Shown here: positions 27,089-35,317 of the stretch, piece by piece
Layout: each line of letters opens with the position of its first letter
Numbering within the stretch: the first letter of the stretch is position 1
From: Mongoliitalea lutea
Lineage (GTDB): Bacteria; Bacteroidota; Bacteroidia; Cytophagales; Cyclobacteriaceae
Assembly (NCBI RefSeq): GCF_014652135.1
Contig: NZ_BMYF01000015.1
Span: forward strand, 54,027 to 118,026
Direction: 5' to 3'
Length of the DNA stretch: 64,000 nt
Program-made: the position numbers and the translations under genes
Notes under the pieces: generated by a model
What the model was told of the DNA's origin: nothing
Seen by the model: only the letters and a program-made list of their open reading frames with translations
Database searches by the model: none

Positions 27089-28308
27089 ATTTATTGAAAT
27101 TAAGTTGGAAATATCTGATAGCGAAGCCACTGAGCACTACACTCAATATTTTATTATTGGCTTTGGGTTTGGCAATTATCACTGTATTGATATTGGTTCA
27201 GGATCAATTTGAAAAGAAAATGACCAAAGATGCAGAGGGAGTGGATTTGGTTGTTGGTGCAAAGGGTAGCCCTTTACAATTGATTCTTTCCAGTGTATAT
27301 CATATTGATTTCCCTACTGGGAATATCGATATGGCCGAAGCTAAGTCGATTGCCAATAATCGATTGGTGAAAAATACTATTCCTCTAGGTTTGGGCGATA
27401 ATTATTCAGGATATCGAATCGTAGGTACCAATTATGATTACATTGAGCTATATAATGCTGAGGTAGGAGAGGGGACACTTTGGGAAGTTCCATTTGAGGT
27501 GGTTTTGGGTGCGGAGGTAGCGCAAAAACTCAACTTAAAAGTTGGAGATAACTTTATAGGTTCTCATGGAATCGGAGCCTCTAGTCATGCACATGATGAG
27601 CACCCATATACCATTACCGGTATTCTCAAGCCTATGGGCAATGTGCTGGACAAGCTTGTATTAACAAGTATGGAATCTGTGTGGTATACCCATGATGAAG
27701 ATCATGACCACGATAAGTTTACCCAAACAGTTGCCAAAAGAGGATTTCCTGAAACAGATGAAGATAGAGAAATCACCTCTATGTTGGTGCAGTATAGAAA
27801 TCCAATGGCAGCAGTCCAATTGCCGAGGTTTATTAATAGTCGAAGTTCTTTGCAAGCCGCTTCCCCTGCATTTGAGATCTCCAGGTTATTTGAGCTTTTG
27901 GGTTTCGGGGTTAAATTGATTCAAGGATTGGCAGTTATTATCATTGTAATTGCAGGTCTAGGTATTTTCATTGCTTTATTTAATTCCCTGAAAGAGCGGA
28001 AATATGATTTAGCTGTGATGAGGACCTTAGGAGCTTCTAGTGGGCAACTCTTTATCCACATAGTCTTGGAAGGGGTCATCCTAACCTTTTTAGGTGCAGT
28101 TACAGGGATAGTGATAGGCCATGGATTTCTCTTTGCATTGGTTGCACAAAATGATCAGGGTGCCTTGAGTACATTAAGCGCAATGGTATTTTTACCGGAA
28201 GAGTTATGGATTATAGTTTATGCCCTTGTGGTGGGGGTTTTAGCCTCTCTTATACCTGCTTGGAACGCTTATCAAACAGATATTGCCAAACAGCTAACCA
28301 AGTCTTAA
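27085..28308 (+). CDS. FtsX/MacB-like ABC permease with His-rich periplasmic region
   Basis: A 407-residue permease. TM1 is near residues 18-40, a large periplasmic MacB-like domain covers 45-280, and three more TM segments cover about 285-400, ending in an AWNAYQTDIAKQL tail. The periplasmic part has two His/Asp-rich stretches, SSHAHDEHPYT and THDEDHDHDKFT. These are unusual for lipoprotein-releasing permeases and look like metal-binding loops. It starts inside the ATPase gene (ATGA overlap) and is followed 31 bases later by a small secreted protein. It probably powers an envelope process, with a metal (zinc or copper) as a likely ligand rather than a lipid. Confidence 0.88.
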   Translation: MNLLKLSWKYLIAKPLSTTLNILLLALGLAIITVLILVQDQFEKKMTKDAEGVDLVVGAKGSPLQLILSSVYHIDFPTGNIDMAEAKSIANNRLVKNTIPLGLGDNYSGYRIVGTNYDYIELYNAEVGEGTLWEVPFEVVLGAEVAQKLNLKVGDNFIGSHGIGASSHAHDEHPYTITGILKPMGNVLDKLVLTSMESVWYTHDEDHDHDKFTQTVAKRGFPETDEDREITSMLVQYRNPMAAVQLPRFINSRSSLQAASPAFEISRLFELLGFGVKLIQGLAVIIIVIAGLGIFIALFNSLKERKYDLAVMRTLGASSGQLFIHIVLEGVILTFLGAVTGIVIGHGFLFALVAQNDQGALSTLSAMVFLPEELWIIVYALVVGVLASLIPAWNAYQTDIAKQLTKS

Positions 28309-28339
28309 CTTGCAACAAATTATTCAATTAAAAGCGTTT

Positions 28340-28783
28340 ATGAAATTTCAAACCTTGAAGCTATTCGTCCTTGTGCTGTTACTTAGTACTGTTCAGTCCT
28401 TTGCACAGACAAGTTTTTCTGTGTGGAGAGATTTGTCCGAGGTGACCTACAAAATCGGACAGGATGAGTTTGGCGAATTATATATTCCCGTTTTCGGAAG
28501 TAAAATCAAAAACTTGGAAGGGAAAGTAGTTGAAGCTGATGGTTTTATTATTCCTTTTGAAGGAATGTTTAAGCCAGAACATATCATTCTTTCTTCCTTG
28601 CCTCTAGCAGAATGCTTTTTCTGTGGGAGTGGTGGACCTGAGACGGTTATGGAAGTGATGCTCAAAAATCCAATCAAGTATACGAGCAAAAAAGTACGCG
28701 TCAAGGGAAAATTAACCCTCAACGATAAAGATCCTGAAAAGCTGATGTATATATTGGTAGATGCAGAGCTATTGAGCAATTAA
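28340..28783 (+). CDS. Small exported protein, DUF3299-like, partner of ABC transporter
   Basis: A 147-residue protein from the ATG at 28340; the frame also opens at a TTG 30 bases earlier, which would spoil the signal peptide. It has a signal peptide to about residue 23 (SFAQ). The mature part contains DGFIIPFEG, then LPLAECFFCGSGGPE, with two Cys that could bind metal. The layout recalls DUF3299-type periplasmic proteins found next to FtsX-type ABC genes. The family match is by pattern only. It shares the transcription unit with the ABC genes, which ends at the strong hairpin 28806-28833. Confidence 0.7.
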   Translation: MKFQTLKLFVLVLLLSTVQSFAQTSFSVWRDLSEVTYKIGQDEFGELYIPVFGSKIKNLEGKVVEADGFIIPFEGMFKPEHIILSSLPLAECFFCGSGGPETVMEVMLKNPIKYTSKKVRVKGKLTLNDKDPEKLMYILVDAELLSN

Positions 28784-28805
28784 TAGCCCTTACTATATTT
28801 CAAAA

Positions 28806-28839
28806 AAAGCCTGTTGAGTCATCAGCAGGCTTTCTTTTT
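28806..28839. terminator. Strong bidirectional terminator
   Basis: A 12-base stem (AAAGCCTGTTGA with TCAGCAGGCTTT, one G-T pair) has a 4-base loop and is followed by T residues. On the plus strand it ends the ABC operon. On the minus strand it serves the aminotransferase gene. Confidence 0.9.
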
Positions 28840-29661
28840 TTAACTTAATACGGCTACTTCCATAGCAGCAAATTCCTTTATCAATTGTTGTGTCTTCGGT
28901 CCCACTTTTCCATTCCCTATGATATGATCATCTATTTTTGTGATAGGGAGAATTTTTTTGGTTGTACTCGTGATAAATAATTCATCTGCCGCTAATACTT
29001 CAGGGAAACTAATTTCACGGATAGCTGTATCAGGGACAAGTTCTAGGGTACGTTTTCTCGTGATGCCATGGAGAATATGGTTGTCGGGTGTGGATACCTT
29101 GCCGTCCTTGATCACAAAAATATTGGATCTTGAACTTTCTGAAACTATCCCGTTCCAATGATAGAGTACATCATCAGCACCTGCTGCTTTCCACTGTGCA
29201 CTGTGCCAAACAGGGAACGCATAATTGGTAGTTTTGATATCTGCTATAGCCCGTACGTGTTCCACACTCAGAAGCTTGACTCCTTGCTCATATTTTTGTT
29301 GAGCAGGAAAATCCAACGCCTCATTGAATATAAAAAGACTCCCTTTGGTTGGACTAAAATGATTTTCGGAGACTCCTCCGGTTAGAACCATTCGAATTCC
29401 ACCTTCTTTCAGGTCATTTTTATCAATCAGCTCCAAAATGATTTGCCTTAAGTCCTCCTTAGAGTAGGGTAAATATAGATGTGTTTTTTCTGCTGAGCGA
29501 GTAAAACGATCTAAGTAATCTTGCAAGAACATTGGGTTGTATTCTTGAGTCCTGAGAAAGTCAAAAATACCATATCCGCGAATCAGTCCAATATCCATTG
29601 GATGAATCTGTGCTTTGGCCGTTTCTAGGATGCCTTCATTGGCAAAACAATATGTTTTCAT
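28840..29661 (-). CDS. Class IV PLP aminotransferase
   Basis: A 273-residue fold-type IV PLP enzyme. The likely PLP lysine is about K144 in DIKTTNYAF. The cofactor-binding ESSRSNIFVI block and HGITRKRTLELV are family hallmarks. The family covers branched-chain aminotransferase (IlvE), D-amino-acid aminotransferase and aminodeoxychorismate lyase (PabC). The length suits the DAAT/PabC subgroup better than IlvE (about 310-360), but substrate-binding residues were not resolved. It is divergent from the MerC-domain gene by 40 bases. Confidence 0.87.
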   Translation of the reverse strand: MKTYCFANEGILETAKAQIHPMDIGLIRGYGIFDFLRTQEYNPMFLQDYLDRFTRSAEKTHLYLPYSKEDLRQIILELIDKNDLKEGGIRMVLTGGVSENHFSPTKGSLFIFNEALDFPAQQKYEQGVKLLSVEHVRAIADIKTTNYAFPVWHSAQWKAAGADDVLYHWNGIVSESSRSNIFVIKDGKVSTPDNHILHGITRKRTLELVPDTAIREISFPEVLAADELFITSTTKKILPITKIDDHIIGNGKVGPKTQQLIKEFAAMEVAVLS

Positions 29662-29701
29662 TTGTTTGGTTATTGAACGTGAATGTATTTAATTTGCAAT
29701 T

Positions 29702-30136
29702 ATGTTGCAAGTAATCAAAAGACTTTCTATACCAAAAGCTGACTTTCTGGGAATGTCAGCATCGGTTTTGTGTATGATACATTGCTTGGCTGTTCCATTG
29801 TTTGTATCACTTGGCTTTATTGTCAAAAACATGGATGGCCATGCTGGACATCATCATCATGACCACGAACATGGGTATTTTCATTTTCATTGGGATTGGC
29901 ACATGCTTGATTACCTCTTCATACTATTGGCATTGGTGGCAGTGTTTCAAGCATCTAAGCAAGCGAACTCCCGTGCCATAAAATTAGCACTTTGGATGTC
30001 AGTTTCCATTTTTTCAGTAGCTATTTTATTGCATGACTTGCATAACTCCATGTTGTTTGTCTCCTTGGGAGCATCTTTGGCTTTGTTTGGAACTCATATT
30101 GTGAACTGGAAAACACATAAAAAATGTAATATTTAA
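29702..30136 (+). CDS. MerC-domain membrane protein with His-rich loop
   Basis: A 144-residue protein with four hydrophobic segments and the MerC-type motif SVLCMIHCLAVPL near residue 20, where the Cys pair is the presumed metal site. A loop after TM2 is extremely His-rich (GHAGHHHHDHEHGYFHFH). MerC moves mercury in mer operons; most Bacteroidota MerC-domain proteins are not linked to mer genes, and none is seen here. Zinc or another metal is more likely given the loop and the His-rich ABC permease 1.4 kb away. Confidence 0.87.
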   Translation: MLQVIKRLSIPKADFLGMSASVLCMIHCLAVPLFVSLGFIVKNMDGHAGHHHHDHEHGYFHFHWDWHMLDYLFILLALVAVFQASKQANSRAIKLALWMSVSIFSVAILLHDLHNSMLFVSLGASLALFGTHIVNWKTHKKCNI

Positions 30137-30145
30137 ATATTTTTT

Positions 30146-30176
30146 TTTGTTTTGGGTGTTAAAATCCTTTTCTTTG
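30146..30176 (+). promoter_or_regulatory. Promoter of the 30196 lipoprotein gene
   Basis: TTTG (30146-30149), 19-base spacer and TTTCTTTG (30169-30176) match the Bacteroidota consensus except for one base in the -7 TA. Transcription would begin about 12 bases before the ATG at 30196. Confidence 0.5.
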
Positions 30177-30195
30177 CGATGAAACCGCTTTGAAG

Positions 30196-30624
30196 ATGAA
30201 GAATATTTTTAAAATTTTTGGAAGTTTTTTGTTCGTGGCTTTAATTGTTAGTAGTTGTAAGCAGGAACAAGTAGATGAAAATCAAGTCCTTAAGCAGGAA
30301 GTGATTGATATACATGATGAGGTGATGCCACGCATGGGTGAATTACGCTCCTTAAAGAAATCACTTTTGGAAAAGGTGGAGCAATTAGGTGCAGAAGATG
30401 CTGAGAAAAATGCCGAAGAGATCAAGCGTTTACAGGCTTATGCGGATAACTTAGAGGATGCCTTTGAAGGAATGTTTGTATGGATGCGTCAATTTCAATC
30501 CAATTATGAAGGAAGCGAAGAAGAAGTGTACGAGTATTTATTGGAACAAAAAGTCTTGGTAGAGAAAGTCAACCGAGACATCAAGTCTTCTATAGAAAAT
30601 GCAAAAAAAGAATTAGGGAGCTAG
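30196..30624 (+). CDS. Helical lipoprotein
   Basis: A 142-residue protein from the ATG at 30196 (an in-frame TTG lies 6 bases upstream). It has a lipoprotein signal with lipobox IVSSC and then Glu/Lys-rich helices with coiled-coil character (MGELRSLKKSLLEKVEQL). It resembles small inclusion-protein-like lipoproteins of Bacteroidota, whose role is unknown. Its stop codon overlaps that of the convergent cytochrome gene in a shared CTAG inside a terminator hairpin. Confidence 0.8.
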   Translation: MKNIFKIFGSFLFVALIVSSCKQEQVDENQVLKQEVIDIHDEVMPRMGELRSLKKSLLEKVEQLGAEDAEKNAEEIKRLQAYADNLEDAFEGMFVWMRQFQSNYEGSEEEVYEYLLEQKVLVEKVNRDIKSSIENAKKELGS

Positions 30625-30637
30625 TCGCTCCCTTTTT
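30615..30637. terminator. Bidirectional terminator containing both stop codons
   Basis: AGGGAGC and GCTCCCT pair over a 5-base loop, followed by T residues on the plus strand. The palindromic CTAG at 30621-30624 gives the stop TAG to both convergent genes, so both reading frames end within the hairpin. Confidence 0.75.
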
Positions 30638-31076
30638 CATTGAGATATTTTTCGATATCAGAGGAACTGATGATTCCTCTAGATTCTCCCCAAATATTGT
30701 ATAAGTATGTCGTTAATTTGGAGATTTCAATCGTCGTTAATTTTGAATTTGCAGGCATGACCCCATTGTATTCTATCCCGTTCACAATGATGGATCCCTC
30801 CTGACCGTTTTTGATGATCCGAACTGTTCTTCCAATATCTTCTTTGAAGTAATCCGCTCCATTGATGGGAGGAATAAGTCTTCCAAGTCCCATTCCGTCG
30901 GATCCATGACAATTGGCACACAGGTTTTCGTAGATGGTTTTCCCCTCTATGGCAAATTGCAGGACTTTGCTGTCCCGTATGTCTGCCAATCCTTTCTCAC
31001 TATCGGGCTTATTGCTTCCTTGGCAAGCGATTAGGACACTTGCCAAAAGTGGAAATACCCATTTCAACCTATTCAT
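30621..31076 (-). CDS. Lipoprotein cytochrome c (class I)
   Basis: A 151-residue protein with a lipobox (LIACQ), a single heme-binding CANCH motif around residue 55 and the distal Met in NGVMPAN around residue 106. It is a one-heme periplasmic electron carrier anchored by lipid. It lies 2 bases downstream of an SCO-like gene on the same strand and next to HemJ, which suggests a small respiratory and cytochrome-oxidase support cluster. Its 3' end overlaps the convergent lipoprotein gene. Confidence 0.92.
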   Translation of the reverse strand: MNRLKWVFPLLASVLIACQGSNKPDSEKGLADIRDSKVLQFAIEGKTIYENLCANCHGSDGMGLGRLIPPINGADYFKEDIGRTVRIIKNGQEGSIIVNGIEYNGVMPANSKLTTIEISKLTTYLYNIWGESRGIISSSDIEKYLNEKGSD

Positions 31077-31078
31077 AA

Positions 31079-31732
31079 TTATTGCAGCAGTTTTGGTATG
31101 TCTTTCATTAGACGATTAACTTGGTCTTCTTTCGTGCCATCATAAAGTCCGCGGATTCTTCCTTGCTGATCGATCAGAATAAATGCTCCCGAGTGTAAAT
31201 ATCCTCCGGGCTCATTTTGATCCTCCATAGCGGTGGTCAGGTAGCTTGTCTGTCCGATTTCAAATATTTTCTCCTGATCTCCTGTCAAGAAATGCCAAGT
31301 AGACGCATTTTCTACCCCAATGCGCCCAGCATATTCCTTCAATACTTCCTGAGTATCATGTATTGGATCAATCGTATGGCTTAAGATCTGGAAATTTGGA
31401 TAATCTTTGAACTCCTCATATACCCGAAGCATTTGTGCCTTCATAGTAGGGCAGATGGTAGGGCAAGTAGTAAAGAAAAAATCTGCTACATATACTTTTC
31501 CTGCAACATCCGAATTGCTAATAGCTTGTCCTTCTTGATTAATGAAGGAGAAATCTGCAATCTTATGATAAATGGTGTCTTTAACCATTTTTCCTTCCAT
31601 TTCAAATTCGTTGATGTAGGAGTGACCTAATATCGGTAATTTGCCACTGCTCTCCTCTTCACGTTCCTTGCCTGAACACCCTGCGCTCCCAATGAGCAAA
31701 CCAAGTACAATCCAAATTGATAACTTTTTCAT
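31079..31732 (-). CDS. SCO1/SenC family protein
   Basis: A 217-residue lipoprotein (lipobox GSAGC) with a thioredoxin-like fold. The copper-binding motif is CPTICP (FFFTTCPTICPTMK), and the third ligand His is in GYLHSGAFILID. SCO proteins deliver copper to, or reduce, the CuA centre of cytochrome oxidase. It lies 10 bases after the HemJ-like gene and 2 bases before the cytochrome c gene, so the three probably form one unit. Confidence 0.95.
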   Translation of the reverse strand: MKKLSIWIVLGLLIGSAGCSGKEREEESSGKLPILGHSYINEFEMEGKMVKDTIYHKIADFSFINQEGQAISNSDVAGKVYVADFFFTTCPTICPTMKAQMLRVYEEFKDYPNFQILSHTIDPIHDTQEVLKEYAGRIGVENASTWHFLTGDQEKIFEIGQTSYLTTAMEDQNEPGGYLHSGAFILIDQQGRIRGLYDGTKEDQVNRLMKDIPKLLQ

Positions 31733-31742
31733 ATTTAGTAAT

Positions 31743-32276
31743 TTATGCTTCTCTTACACGTTTATACCACTTGATGCCAAGCATCATGACCACACTTAAT
31801 CCAATCAAGCCAACTATACCCCATATCACACTGATTAAACTTTTCAGCACTACAAGGAATACTATTGCAAATAACAACACAGTAGATACTTCGTTCCACA
31901 TGCGCAACTTCATGGAGCTAAGGGTGACTTTTCCTTGCTGAAGGTCTAAGTAAATTTTATGGCAGATAAAATGATATACGTACAATAACAATACAAAGAT
32001 AAGTTTTGCCTGCATCCAACCCATTTCTGTAAATCCCCAGCGGTAGGACAGTGTCCAAAAGCCAAAAATAAATGTTAAAATGGCAGAAGGCCAGGTAATG
32101 ATGTACCACAAACGCTGAGCCATTAGGTTGAGTGTGGGAAGTAATATTTTTTGCTCTTCAGGGGATTTGTCGTAGGCTTCTCGCTGATAAATAAATAAGC
32201 GGACAATGTAGAAAAGTCCTGCAAACCAAGTGACTATGAAAATGATGTGCAAAGCTTTGATATAATCGAATGCCAT
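31743..32276 (-). CDS. hemJ: Protoporphyrinogen IX oxidase HemJ (CopD family)
   Basis: A 177-residue integral membrane protein with several TM helices. The HemJ signature is present: His10 in KALHIIFIVTWFAGLFY, RLFIYQ, and Lys91 in QAKLIFVLLLYVYH. His10 and the Lys correspond to residues shown to be essential in cyanobacterial HemJ. It oxidises protoporphyrinogen IX with a bound heme. Automated annotation often calls it CopD-like. The window also has HemG, a different enzyme for this step. It leads the unit with SCO and cytochrome c. Confidence 0.88.
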   Translation of the reverse strand: MAFDYIKALHIIFIVTWFAGLFYIVRLFIYQREAYDKSPEEQKILLPTLNLMAQRLWYIITWPSAILTFIFGFWTLSYRWGFTEMGWMQAKLIFVLLLYVYHFICHKIYLDLQQGKVTLSSMKLRMWNEVSTVLLFAIVFLVVLKSLISVIWGIVGLIGLSVVMMLGIKWYKRVREA

Positions 32277-32327
32277 CTTTGAATTTTTCCTCTAAATTAA
32301 GGCTTATAATTCAAAACAGCTAGGATA

Positions 32328-32732
32328 ATGAGAGCAAAGAACACGTTCTATCTATTGAGTTCAGTAGTTGGAGTTTTGATCATCTGGTTTATGTATGAAT
32401 CTTTTAATCAGCCAGGAGTGGGGCAATTGGAAGGGGAGTTTCAAGAGATGGCTTTTTATCGAAACGAAAATAATACAGGACCTGTCAAACGGATTTATGC
32501 TGTCTATACCTCTAGTGAAAATCTGGAAGAATTGGAACAGTATGGGAAGTTTATGCCGCATACCAAGTATGGATCCACTACGGTATATTTCTTTGATAAT
32601 GTACTCAATACACCTAAGCAATTGAATCCGAACAGTCCTCATTTTGAATCGACTTTTGAGCGCTCTTGTATAGCGGTTTACGAAAAAAATGCCATGGGTC
32701 AGGAATCTTTTCGGGTTCAGCCTTTCAAATAA
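32328..32732 (+). CDS. Small membrane-anchored protein of unknown function
   Basis: A 134-residue protein with one N-terminal hydrophobic helix (residues 7-24) and a soluble domain of mixed strands (RIYAVYTSSENLEELEQYG, KYGSTTVYFFDN). It may be co-transcribed with meaB, 30 bases downstream, though they share no obvious function. No family recognised. Confidence 0.7.
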   Translation: MRAKNTFYLLSSVVGVLIIWFMYESFNQPGVGQLEGEFQEMAFYRNENNTGPVKRIYAVYTSSENLEELEQYGKFMPHTKYGSTTVYFFDNVLNTPKQLNPNSPHFESTFERSCIAVYEKNAMGQESFRVQPFK

Positions 32733-32762
32733 TTTTCATACCTTCAAATAAAAATCAAAGTC

Positions 32763-33764
32763 TTGAGTAGTAGAAATCGATTTGCTCCAGAAGTTTATAT
32801 CCAAGGCATATTGTCCGGTGATCGAATTCTTTTAAGTAGAGCCATTACCTTGGTAGAGAGCTCCCTTGAATCTGATAAGGTATTAGCAGCTGCTGTGGTG
32901 GAGGGGATTTTGCCATTCACAGGAAAGTCGATTCGTATAGGAATTACAGGTGTTCCTGGAGTTGGAAAAAGCACATTCATTGAGAGTTTTGGGGCCTTAT
33001 TGGTTGAAAAAGGTCATAAATTGGCTGTATTAGCTATTGATCCTTCCTCCCAGCAAACCAAGGGTAGTATCCTAGGCGATAAGACAAGAATGGAGACGCT
33101 TGCGAGAGATCAGCGGGCCTATATCCGGCCTAGTCCAGCTGGTTCTACGCTAGGAGGAGTCAGTGCCAAGACCCGTGAAGCAATGTTGCTTTGTGAGGCA
33201 GCGGGCTTTGATGTGATTATCATCGAGACAGTAGGGGTGGGTCAGTCGGAAATAGCAGTGAAGGGGATGGTTGATTTCTTTTTATTGCTGATGCTTGCAG
33301 GAGCAGGGGATGAGTTGCAAGGGATCAAAAAAGGTATAGTGGAAATGTGTGATGCTTTGGTAATTAATAAGGCTGATGGGGAGATGGCTGAGGCAGCTAA
33401 GCGTGCCAGGCGAGAGTATGCTAATGCACTCCACCTTTTTCCTGCAAAGGAAAGTTTTTGGTTTCCCCAGGTCAAAGTGTGCTCTGGATTGACTGCATCC
33501 GGGCTGCCGGAAATTTGGGAGATGATTCAAGAATATCGTGACAAAGTACAGGGAAATGGTTTTTTCGATGCTAACCGATCCCAGCAGCGGGTCAATTGGA
33601 TGCATGAACATATTCGGTTTTTATTAGAGACTACTTTTTACCAACATCCTTTGGTTCAAAAATCTATCAAAGAGATGGAAATTGGAGTGAAAAATGGAAT
33701 TTATTCTTCTATTGCCAAAGCTAAGCAATTGGTAGAACTCTTTTATAAAAGCCAATCCTCCTAA
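32763..33764 (+). CDS. meaB: Methylmalonyl-CoA mutase-associated GTPase MeaB
   Basis: A 333-residue G3E-type GTPase at full length. Walker A is GVPGVGKST, switch region ETVGVGQSE, and G4-like NKADG. The N-terminal ITLVESS block is also typical. MeaB guards methylmalonyl-CoA mutase against inactivation and gates adenosylcobalamin delivery. The mutase genes lie 3.4 kb downstream. The start is a TTG at 32763: the frame upstream runs to the previous gene's stop without an ATG or GTG, and no ATG follows for a long way. Confidence 0.95.
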   Translation: MSSRNRFAPEVYIQGILSGDRILLSRAITLVESSLESDKVLAAAVVEGILPFTGKSIRIGITGVPGVGKSTFIESFGALLVEKGHKLAVLAIDPSSQQTKGSILGDKTRMETLARDQRAYIRPSPAGSTLGGVSAKTREAMLLCEAAGFDVIIIETVGVGQSEIAVKGMVDFFLLLMLAGAGDELQGIKKGIVEMCDALVINKADGEMAEAAKRARREYANALHLFPAKESFWFPQVKVCSGLTASGLPEIWEMIQEYRDKVQGNGFFDANRSQQRVNWMHEHIRFLLETTFYQHPLVQKSIKEMEIGVKNGIYSSIAKAKQLVELFYKSQSS

Positions 33765-33772
33765 AAAGAGGC

Positions 33773-35200
33773 TTAGATGGCCTTCATTTTGAATTTCTTT
33801 TTCAATTCATTCACAGCATTTCTAAAGGCTGTGTCCGTATCCATCAAATCATTGACTGTTTGTACAGCATGAATAACCGTACTGTGGTCTCTGCCACCAA
33901 AATGATACCCGATTGATTTCAAAGAGTGATTGGTAAACTCCTTGGCAAAATACATAGCTACCTGACGGGCAGTTACAATTTCTTTTTTACGGGTCTTTGC
34001 CTTCAGATCATCAACTTTGATATCAAAATAATCAGCACAAGTCTTCTGAATGAAATCAATACCAACTTCCGTCTCGATGTCCTTGACGATATTTTTCATG
34101 ATCGTTTTGGCTAAAGCCAGATCGATCTCTACACGGTTGAGTGAGGCATGCGCAATAAGGGAAATCAAAACCCCTTCCAACTCACGCACATTGGTATCTA
34201 CTGTGTAAGCAAGGTATTCGATAACATCATCAGGGATGAAAATACCCTCTGTCTGCATCTTCCGCTTGATAATGGCCACACGTGTTTCAAAATCAGGCAT
34301 CTGCAAATCGGCCGTCAGCCCCCATTTGAATCGGGAGACTAAGCGCTCTTCAAGCCCTTTCAAATCCTTCGGTGGACAATCAGAGGTCATGATGATTTGC
34401 TTTTTGTTTTGATGCAAGTGATTGAATATGTGGAAGAACATTTCCTGTGTTCTGTCCTTTCCAGCCAAGAATTGAATATCATCGATGATCAAGACATCTA
34501 CCTGCATGTAGAAATTGGTAAACGGCTTGATATTTCCGTCTTTGATTGCATCCAAAAACTGTGTTACAAATTTTTCTGAGGAAACATATAAAACGAATTT
34601 TTCCTCAGGTCCATTTTTTATTTCATTTCCTATGGCCTGTACCAAGTGAGTTTTTCCCAATCCTACTCCTCCATATACCATCAAAGGATTAAATGAAGTG
34701 ACGCCAGGCTTGGTGGCAACTGCATACCCAGCTGATCTTGCTAATCGGTTACAGTCTCCTTCAATGTAAGTACCAAAGGTGTAGTTTGGATTTAAATTGG
34801 ATTGTAGCAATAACTCATCATTCAAAGAAGGCATGGCAAAAGGGCTTTTGCTTTCTTCCTGATTGCCCGTATGCTTTTTTGGAGGATTGCCTGTAGCTGT
34901 GCCATGGGGAAGATTGACTACATAAGGCTGATTCTGGGAGTTACCACGATCTACAACGACCGCATATTCCAAGCGACCATTAGGGCCGAGGATAGATTTG
35001 ATAGCTAACTTTAGCTGATTGATATAATTATCCTCTAGCCATTCGTAAAAAAACTGACTAGGAACTTGAATAGTAAGGCTACTTCCCTCCAGTTTCACTG
35101 GATTGATTGGCTTGAACCAAGTATTGAAACTTTGCTCATTGACATGCTGTTCGATCACACGCAAGCACTCATTCCAAACTGCTGTAGCCTCTACACTCAT
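33773..35200 (-). CDS. dnaA: Chromosomal replication initiator DnaA
   Basis: A 475-residue DnaA, full length. N-terminal domain I is recognisable (VWNECLRVIEQHV). The AAA+ core has Walker A GGVGLGKTHL, Walker B VLIIDDIQFLAGKDRTQE and ERLVSRFKWGL. The C-terminal duplex-binding helix-turn-helix carries the signature GGRDHSTVIHA. It binds DnaA boxes and opens the origin. A perfect DnaA box is at 35323-35331, upstream of a -7 element at 35273-35280, so it may autoregulate. dnaN is not adjacent, as is common in Bacteroidota. Confidence 0.97.
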   Translation of the reverse strand: MSVEATAVWNECLRVIEQHVNEQSFNTWFKPINPVKLEGSSLTIQVPSQFFYEWLEDNYINQLKLAIKSILGPNGRLEYAVVVDRGNSQNQPYVVNLPHGTATGNPPKKHTGNQEESKSPFAMPSLNDELLLQSNLNPNYTFGTYIEGDCNRLARSAGYAVATKPGVTSFNPLMVYGGVGLGKTHLVQAIGNEIKNGPEEKFVLYVSSEKFVTQFLDAIKDGNIKPFTNFYMQVDVLIIDDIQFLAGKDRTQEMFFHIFNHLHQNKKQIIMTSDCPPKDLKGLEERLVSRFKWGLTADLQMPDFETRVAIIKRKMQTEGIFIPDDVIEYLAYTVDTNVRELEGVLISLIAHASLNRVEIDLALAKTIMKNIVKDIETEVGIDFIQKTCADYFDIKVDDLKAKTRKKEIVTARQVAMYFAKEFTNHSLKSIGYHFGGRDHSTVIHAVQTVNDLMDTDTAFRNAVNELKKKFKMKAI

Positions 35201-35272
35201 GAACGATATTCTAAAATCTTTTTATTTAGGACTGGATTACACCCTTGCAGAAATCAGGGGCATCAAAGTTGA

Positions 35273-35280
35273 CAAAAATA
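35273..35280 (-). promoter_or_regulatory. Putative -7 element of dnaA
   Basis: On the minus strand TATTTTTG matches TAnnTTTG. It would give a leader of about 65 bases. No clear -33 TTTG was found. Confidence 0.45.
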
Positions 35281-35317
35281 TGTCTAAATTAAAAATCAAT
35301 TCTGCTACAAGTTTGAA

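Noticed and set aside
29702..30136. Mercury resistance operon
   Set aside because: Only a MerC domain is present; no merA, merT, merP or merR was seen.
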